This document shows positions 50,000 through 55,385 of a stretch of 55,385 nucleotides of DNA, piece after piece. Positions within the stretch are counted from its first letter, which is position 1. Each line of letters begins with the position of its first letter. The notes under the pieces were generated by a model. It was given only the letters and a program-made list of their open reading frames with translations, ran no database searches and was not told where the DNA came from. A program made the position numbers and the translations under genes. The stretch comes from DASYTH01 sp035762905 (lineage in GTDB: Bacteria > Actinomycetota > Actinomycetes > Mycobacteriales > Pseudonocardiaceae), in NCBI RefSeq assembly GCF_035762905.1, contig NZ_DASUCC010000139.1:1-55385 (forward strand), given 5' to 3'.

Positions 50000-52561
50000 T
50001 CAGGTCAGCACCAGCTGCTCCGGGCGGGACGGGACCAGCACGAAGCGTCCGTCCCGGGAGAACGCCCGCAGGTGTACCGGACGGCGTAGGTGCCCGGGCA
50101 CGCAGAACTCGATACGCACGGGCGAGGTGCCGGCGTCGGTGCGAAGCAGTTGCTCGCCGTCGTCCGGGCTGATCGGCCGGATACCCGTCTTGGCGGTCAG
50201 CACGACCGGCGGCAGTTCCCGCCCGGGCTCGGTTTCGACCAGGAGGACCCGGCGGTTGCGCCGCAGCCAGCGGTCCCGTTCCACGGTGTATCGAGCGGTC
50301 GCGACGGTCGACTCCCGTTTGAACACGAGCGGTCCGAAGCTCTGCGCCGCCCCGTCCGGCAGCATCGTGCACACCCCGAACCAGTGTTCGCCCGGCGGCA
50401 TCGGCAGCGAGACACCTCGGCTGTCATAGGTCACCCTGGACACGTCCTGAACCGAGGCATCGGGATCGGTGGGCCCGCTCGGCTTGCCGTCCGTGCGCCA
50501 CACCACCCGCGCGGCGGTCGCGCCGGCCGGCCATTCCCAGGTAAGTCGCACCGTGGTGCCCAGCCGGTGCACCCGCAGCGAGCGCACCGCGCCGTGCCGA
50601 ACGTCGAGCACGTAGGGCGCGCCGATCGCGGCGAGCTCGCCGAGCACCGTCACGGGCAGCAGAACCTGGCGCTTTCCCGGCGTGTCCAGCCGACCGCGCA
50701 GCCGTCCCGGGCCGCTCGGTCCGACCGCCCGCACCGCGCTGCCGTAGCGCTGGACCGTCGCCGCGGGGACCACGTCCTGGTCGGGTGGATCCGCGCCCGG
50801 CCGCAGCTCGAGGATCCCGACCTCACCGCCGGGCGGCGGGGTCCAGCGGGCGACGACCTCGTCCCCCTCGAGCTCGGCGACGAGATCCGTGACCGCGGCG
50901 GGGATCTCTTGACAGCTCGCGGTCGCCTGCCGGCCGGGGCTGCGCGCGGTCGTGCCGTCGGGGAGCCGGTAGCTCGCCGAGACCGTGTACACATAGGACC
51001 GACCCGGATTGACGTCACGGTCCAGGAACCCGCTCGACCGAACATCCTCAACCGGGCTACCGTCGCGGGTGACGGTGGCGCCGGTGGCTCCGTTCGGCAG
51101 CCGCCAGCGGCCGGAGATGGCGTCCGGCTCTCCCCTCAGTTCCAGCTCGAGCACCTCGCGCAGCACGGTGATCGCCGCCGTCCGGGCCGGGCGTGCCGAC
51201 GGGTTGCCGTCCCGCAGCGTGTACACGGCGTAGGTCAGCGGGATACCGCCCGGCGGATCCTCGTCGATGACCTCGCAGCCATGCGTCTGCGCTCCCACCG
51301 CCGTGCCGCCGCGATCGACGCGGTAGCCGATGCTCCCGGCGGTGGCCGTGCTTGGTTGCCAGGACACCACCACGTGGCCGTCCCGCACGGCGGCGGTGGC
51401 GGAGTCGGGTTCGGCCGGACGGCACCGTTCGAGTGCCGCCTCGACCGCCGGATCCACGAGCTGCTCCCGAATCCGGAGATAGCCCGCGACCGCGGCCTCG
51501 ACGTCGGTGTTCTCGAGCTTCCGGCAGCCGGCCAGCTCCAGGTCCAAAGTGGACAGACGGGCGGCGAGCGTGTCCCGCTGCCGCCGCCACTCGTCCGGCA
51601 GCCCGGGCTGCGCGTCCAGCACGGCCAGTGCCTGGCGCAGCCTCAGCTCGCGCACGGCCGACTGATAATCGTCGTGCCAGGCCGGTTCCTGGCCGGCTCC
51701 GGTGACCCGGTCCCGGCACCAGGTCGCATAGGCGAGCGCATCGGGTTCGGTCGGCAGGCCGAGCCGGGACAGCCGTTCGGCGACGAGGCCGGCGGCGCGG
51801 GCGACCTCGGCGTAGCCGTAGGGTGCCGCGCCGGCGAGCTCGGTCAACACCTCGTGGCGCAGCACCGACTTCAGCTCGTCCGACTTGATCCACTGCTGCA
51901 CGAGCTTCAGGATCGTGGTCTCCGCGGTGCTGTCCGAGTCCCGGGACACCCGGAGCTTCTCGCGGCGGTCCTCGATGTCCCGCGCGGAGGTCCGCAGACC
52001 GGCCAGCACCGTGCCCAGGTAGTCCCACAGGGATTTGTGCCGCAGCTGGCCGAGCAGGCTGCGGGCCTCGCTCCAGCGCGCGGGCTCCTGGGTGTCCGGC
52101 AGTGGGACGGGATCGAGTTCGCGCGCACCGATCTCGGCCAGCGCGGCCCGGATCATCGTCCGAGTGAGGGCGCCCCTCGAGCCGGTGGCCAGCTGGGCGA
52201 GCTCCGCGGAAGACAACCCCGGGGCGCCGTGCAGCCGTTGCCGCAGGTTCGCGCCGAGCTTTCGCGAGCGCTCGGCCACCTGCTCGCCGTGCCGGGACCG
52301 CTTCGCGGGATCGGTGAGGATCGCGGCCGCGCTCTCGTGCTGGGCGCGCAACAGGTCGCAGGCCCGTCCGAAGGCGCGGTACCGCTGCCTGGTCAGTTCC
52401 CGGCTGATCCCGTCCAGCGCGGCGCGCACCGTGCCGGTGTCGATCCCCTCGGAGGGCAGCAGGTACACCCGGAACAGGTCCTCGTCCGGCCGCCAGCCGT
52501 TCTGTACCGGTTTCAGCACCTCCTCGACGAACCGCTTGTCGTCGAATTGCCAGCCGCTCAC
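50000..52561 (-). CDS. J-domain-like plus fibronectin-III-like repeat protein
   Basis: 853 residues. Residues about 26-95 resemble a degenerate J-domain: DLFRVYLLP at the start and AAAILTDPAKRSRH (78-91), like helix IV of DnaJ, but no HPD. A long helical region follows (to about 400), then beta-rich Fn3-like repeats (GHVVVSWQPSTATAGSIGYRVDRGG; GRSYVYTVSASYRLPDGT; VRLTWEWPAGATAARVVW). The GTG start overlaps the Hsp70 stop (GTGA). Its position directly after the Hsp70 gene suggests an Hsp70-targeting or scaffold role; without HPD it would not stimulate ATPase in the usual way. Confidence 0.75.
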   Translation of the reverse strand: MSGWQFDDKRFVEEVLKPVQNGWRPDEDLFRVYLLPSEGIDTGTVRAALDGISRELTRQRYRAFGRACDLLRAQHESAAAILTDPAKRSRHGEQVAERSRKLGANLRQRLHGAPGLSSAELAQLATGSRGALTRTMIRAALAEIGARELDPVPLPDTQEPARWSEARSLLGQLRHKSLWDYLGTVLAGLRTSARDIEDRREKLRVSRDSDSTAETTILKLVQQWIKSDELKSVLRHEVLTELAGAAPYGYAEVARAAGLVAERLSRLGLPTEPDALAYATWCRDRVTGAGQEPAWHDDYQSAVRELRLRQALAVLDAQPGLPDEWRRQRDTLAARLSTLDLELAGCRKLENTDVEAAVAGYLRIREQLVDPAVEAALERCRPAEPDSATAAVRDGHVVVSWQPSTATAGSIGYRVDRGGTAVGAQTHGCEVIDEDPPGGIPLTYAVYTLRDGNPSARPARTAAITVLREVLELELRGEPDAISGRWRLPNGATGATVTRDGSPVEDVRSSGFLDRDVNPGRSYVYTVSASYRLPDGTTARSPGRQATASCQEIPAAVTDLVAELEGDEVVARWTPPPGGEVGILELRPGADPPDQDVVPAATVQRYGSAVRAVGPSGPGRLRGRLDTPGKRQVLLPVTVLGELAAIGAPYVLDVRHGAVRSLRVHRLGTTVRLTWEWPAGATAARVVWRTDGKPSGPTDPDASVQDVSRVTYDSRGVSLPMPPGEHWFGVCTMLPDGAAQSFGPLVFKRESTVATARYTVERDRWLRRNRRVLLVETEPGRELPPVVLTAKTGIRPISPDDGEQLLRTDAGTSPVRIEFCVPGHLRRPVHLRAFSRDGRFVLVPSRPEQLVLT

Positions 52562-54141
52562 CGCTGGAGGTGCGGCAGCGGCGCCCGCTTCACCTCCTCC
52601 GGCACCAGTCCGCTGATCTTCGCCTGCAGGGTCAGCTCCTTGCCGTTGCTCGCCACCGCCGTGATCCGCAGGATGCCGTCGCCGCCGAGGTTGAACGACA
52701 CCTCTATCGGCTGCCCGGCCCGTTGGTTCTCCGGCAGCCCAACCAGTTCACCCTCGACGAGGTTGAGGTTGTCCTCGAGCTCATCGCTGAGCACGTCGGT
52801 CTTGGACTCGTAGACGGTGATCACGACCCGCCGCTGGCCGTCGTGCACCGTACGGAAGATGTCCCGCGGAGCGGCGGGAATCTCGTCGTTGGGCCGGATC
52901 AGCCAGGCCACGACGAGATCGTCGTCGTCGGGCCGGTTCGGGTCGCGGACGACGGCGGCGCCGTAACCCTTCGACGTGACGTTCACGATCTTGGGTAGCG
53001 AGCGCTTCCCGGGCAGGCCGGCCACCGGCGAGGTCTCCCCGCCGGTCTCCGCCACGCTGCTCGCCGCGAACAGCGCGGCGCCCTTGGCCACGATCTGGTC
53101 CGGGTCCGCGAGCTGAGGGGTCGGCAGGTCCGGGAACTCCTCGACGAGCCGCTGTTTCACCGCGGGCGAATGCGACATGCCGCCGACCAGCAAGAGCTCG
53201 TCGATGGTGGTGACGCCCTTCTTCGCGGCGCTGCCGAGGACGTCGCGGGTGAAGTCGAGCGTCCTGGCGATCAGATCCGCCGTGGCCTCCTCGAACTCCT
53301 TGCGGGTGATCTCGATGCGGGCCCGCTGGCCGTCGGCCACGATCGTGTCGGCGTAGGTGTCCCGGCGGCTGAGCCCCTTTTTGGCCTCCTCGGCGAAGAT
53401 CTCGAGGCTGCCCGAGGCGTCGAGATCCATCCGGGGATCGGAACCCGGGTGCTGCTCGGCGAACTTCTCGCAGACCAGGTCGACCAGCCGAGCATCCCAG
53501 TCGGCACCGCCGAGCCGGGCGTCGCCACCCGTGGCGACGACGCGGATCTCGGTGGGCGAGACGGTGATGATCGTGACGTCGAACGTGCCGCCACCCAGGT
53601 CGTACACCAGCACGGTGCGTTCGGCGCCGTCGCCGGACGCGACGAGCCCATAGGCGATCGCCGCCGCCGTCGGCTCGTTGACGATGTTGAGGACGTTCAG
53701 GCCCGCCATCTCGCCTGCGTCGCGGGTGGCCTGGCGTTCGGCGGCGCCGAAGTAGGCGGGCACCGTGATGACCACGTCGGCGAGTGGCCCGTCGGCCGGG
53801 ACCTCGACGCCGAGGACACCGAGGGCGTCCTCGGTCACCTGCCTCAGGATGAGGGCCGAAACCTCCTGCGGGTACCGCTGCCTGCCGTCGATCTCAACGG
53901 TGAATCCGTCTTCGCCCATGTGCCGCTTGATGAGCGCGACGACCCGGTCGGGTTCCCGCTTGAGCTCGTTCTTGGCGAACCTGCCGACCGTCACGTTGCC
54001 GGTGGGTTCGAAGAACACCACGGACGGGGTGGTCAGATCGCCCTCCTGGTTGGGCAGCACCGACACCCGTTGGTTCTCATCGAGCGCGGCCACGCACGAG
54101 TAGGTCGTTCCCAGGTCGATGCCGAGGACGGGACGGGTCAT
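52558..54141 (-). CDS. Hsp70/DnaK-like chaperone lacking the C-terminal lid
   Basis: 527 residues against about 620 for DnaK. The nucleotide-binding domain is intact: GIDLGTTYSCVAAL, VVITVPAYFGAAERQATRDAGEMAGL, IVNEPTAAAIAYG, VLVYDLGGGTFDVTII, DELLLVGGMSHSPAVKQRL. The beta substrate-binding part ends FNLGGDGILRITAVASNGKELTLQ, and the alpha-helical lid is absent. This suggests a client-binding mode unlike housekeeping DnaK. It overlaps the VWA gene upstream and the Fn3 gene downstream by four bases each. It is the likely ATP-dependent gate or scaffold of the locus. Confidence 0.9.
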   Translation of the reverse strand: MTRPVLGIDLGTTYSCVAALDENQRVSVLPNQEGDLTTPSVVFFEPTGNVTVGRFAKNELKREPDRVVALIKRHMGEDGFTVEIDGRQRYPQEVSALILRQVTEDALGVLGVEVPADGPLADVVITVPAYFGAAERQATRDAGEMAGLNVLNIVNEPTAAAIAYGLVASGDGAERTVLVYDLGGGTFDVTIITVSPTEIRVVATGGDARLGGADWDARLVDLVCEKFAEQHPGSDPRMDLDASGSLEIFAEEAKKGLSRRDTYADTIVADGQRARIEITRKEFEEATADLIARTLDFTRDVLGSAAKKGVTTIDELLLVGGMSHSPAVKQRLVEEFPDLPTPQLADPDQIVAKGAALFAASSVAETGGETSPVAGLPGKRSLPKIVNVTSKGYGAAVVRDPNRPDDDDLVVAWLIRPNDEIPAAPRDIFRTVHDGQRRVVITVYESKTDVLSDELEDNLNLVEGELVGLPENQRAGQPIEVSFNLGGDGILRITAVASNGKELTLQAKISGLVPEEVKRAPLPHLQR

Positions 54142-55124
54142 AGGGTGTCCTTTGTGGTCGGTCGGTTCCGGTCGTCGGCACGGAGCTGCTTGACGAGATG
54201 GCTGTGGTCGATGTTCGGACCGGCGACGGGCGCGCGGCGGTCCCGGGCCGGGTACTGCTCCCGACCAGATCGTTTGCGGTGCAACGCGATGGCGGCAAGC
54301 CCGATCAGGACCAAACCGCCGAGCGTGCCCAGGATGGTTTCCAGCCACGGGAACTCGGGCGATTCCGGCTGGGGGAGCTGCGTGATCGGCACCCCGCACG
54401 AACTCGCCACGATTCCGTACAACTGGCGGAGCAGCCCCGCGGTGTCGGTCACGTAATAGTCCTCGCCGCGGGTGGGACCGGTGATGATCCGCAGGTTCCG
54501 CTCACCTTCCGGTCGCAGCTCGATTCCGACCGCGACGAGGCGTGCTCCGCCCGCCTTCAGCCGGTCGGCCGCCGCGACCGCTGCGTCGACCGCCTCCTGG
54601 TCGCCTTCCCGGACCGGATCGCCGTACGCGGTGGGCAGGCCGTCCGTGACCAGGATGACCACGTCGAAGCGAGCGTTGCCGGCCACGGTCAGTGCGGCTT
54701 CCCAGTTTGTCGCGCTGTCGTCGCCGCCGTGCGCGGTGAGCTCGCCGATTCGGTCCTTCAGTTGGTGCCGGGCGTCGTCCTCGGACACGTCGACCGCCGA
54801 CCGGATGACCTCGGCGGTCGTGCCGAATCCGACGATCGTCACTTCGGATCGCTTGTCGCGCAATGAATCCACGACATTCCGAGCCGCATCGCGGACGTCG
54901 TCGAATCGAGCGCTCATCGAACTCGACTGATCCACCACCAAAGCGAGTCGAAGCGGACACCGAGACGGCCATGGCGGGTTGGGCACGCTCGGCTGCGCCG
55001 TGGCGGATGCGCTGCCGGACATGGCGATGAGCGCGGCGCACACGACGCCGACCAATAACTTCGGTGGGTGAATGCCAATACTCCTACGGTCACCGATATG
55101 GCAGGACGGCAGTGTAATGGTCAT
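54138..55124 (-). CDS. Exported, membrane-anchored VWA-domain protein
   Basis: About 328 residues. A signal peptide (LLVGVVCAALIAMSGSASATAQP) precedes a von Willebrand A domain with MIDAS motif DQSSSMSA, Thr in SATNWEAA and VTDGLPTAYGD. A C-terminal TM helix (LGGLVLIGLAAIAL) and a basic cytosolic tail follow, so the VWA lies outside. Start is uncertain: ATG 55124 and GTG 55142 give a long leader, whereas an AGGAG site (55081-55085) stands 7 nt before an in-frame ATT at 55073 that would give a compact signal peptide. First gene of the operon; possible envelope sensor. Confidence 0.8.
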   Translation of the reverse strand: MTITLPSCHIGDRRSIGIHPPKLLVGVVCAALIAMSGSASATAQPSVPNPPWPSRCPLRLALVVDQSSSMSARFDDVRDAARNVVDSLRDKRSEVTIVGFGTTAEVIRSAVDVSEDDARHQLKDRIGELTAHGGDDSATNWEAALTVAGNARFDVVILVTDGLPTAYGDPVREGDQEAVDAAVAAADRLKAGGARLVAVGIELRPEGERNLRIITGPTRGEDYYVTDTAGLLRQLYGIVASSCGVPITQLPQPESPEFPWLETILGTLGGLVLIGLAAIALHRKRSGREQYPARDRRAPVAGPNIDHSHLVKQLRADDRNRPTTKDTL

Positions 55125-55385
55125 CTCTCGCGCCCGTGCCACGGGTTCGCAGCACTGTCCAGAAAATGACCACTACTCGTAAACTGGCTGGTAAGAGCCG
55201 TGCGGAAGCCGCGTGATTCTGAAAATGGCGAGTATCAATTTTCGCCGTGGCGGACCGCGCTCGGCAGGGGTCCGAGCGGACAAACAGGGTGATCGGCGGC
55301 AATCGCCGGCTGGTGCACCATCGGCGCGCGTTCGGCGGCCGCGGGATGGGCGAACGCGCCTGTCGGCTCGCCGGGTCGCCACCAT
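55125..55385. other. Non-coding upstream region of the VWA operon with inverted repeat
   Basis: No convincing gene is seen. GGCGA-N10-TCGCC (55227-55246) is a small inverted repeat in an AT-richer patch and could be an operator. The weak minus-strand frame 55173-55385 is Arg-rich, shadow-like sequence and is not called. Promoter elements for the operon cannot be fixed. Confidence 0.35.

Noticed and set aside
55173..55385. 70-codon minus-strand frame at the window end as a gene
   Set aside because: Arg/Pro-rich, no start context, no domain, and truncated by the edge; it reads as non-coding.

Overview
The window is high-GC actinobacterial chromosome, most likely from a Pseudonocardiales-type actinomycete. 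This is inferred from a complete Pup-proteasome system (mpa, dop, pup, prcB, prcA, pafA, pafB, pafC), many GTG starts, and a gene order (metH, hisE, hisG, RecB-like nuclease, trmI, mpa, dop, pup, prcB, prcA, pafA, pafB, pafC, tatA, tatC, helY, 5'-3' exonuclease, pepE) that matches the metH-to-pepE stretch of Mycobacterium tuberculosis as I remember it. The species cannot be fixed from the sequence alone.

Layout. 1-3.6 kb: 3' end of metH, a HAD phosphatase, a Phd/PIN toxin-antitoxin pair whose toxin looks internally deleted, then hisE-hisG. 3.8-7.6 kb: thioesterase and RecB-like nuclease on the minus strand, M50 protease and trmI on the plus strand. 7.8-10.6 kb: four minus-strand, single-TM, Pro/Gln/Gly-rich envelope proteins. 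10.9-16.4 kb: mpa, dop, pup, prcB, prcA. 16.5-18.8 kb: an inserted methyltransferase and a PAP2-diacylglycerol-kinase fusion. 18.9-28.3 kb: pafA, an MMPL/TetR pair, a GntR/fatty-acid-hydroxylase-like pair, pafB-pafC, a small membrane protein, tatA-tatC. 28.3-37.9 kb: lipid kinase, LLM oxidoreductase, helY, a DUF4333-type protein, an Eis-like acetyltransferase, 5'-3' exonuclease, PepE-type peptidase, Lrp regulator. 37.9-41.4 kb: ArsR-like regulator and a small sugar-modification group (GT2, DegT aminotransferase, NeuD/PglD-like acyltransferase).

41.5-55.1 kb is the standout accessory locus. A minus-strand operon, mostly with ATGA/GTGA overlaps, encodes an exported VWA protein, a lidless Hsp70, a protein with a J-domain-like N-terminus followed by fibronectin-III-like repeats, a zinc-ribbon GTPase, a GAP1-type GTPase-associated protein, a membrane zinc-ribbon GTPase and a 45-residue membrane peptide. 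Next to it lie a convergent GrpE-like gene with its own apparent leaderless promoter and two tandem TIR-membrane proteins that keep a SARM1-like WxxxE catalytic glutamate. I read this as a chaperone- and GTPase-gated TIR immunity (abortive infection) system, related to GTPase/GAP1 conflict systems known mainly from computation.

Two further patterns stand out. About 110-180 bp repeat copies fill four of the convergent gene junctions, always in one orientation and starting at the stop codon of the plus-strand gene. At least ten start codons have a TANNNT -10 box only 6-8 nt upstream, which implies widespread leaderless transcription.
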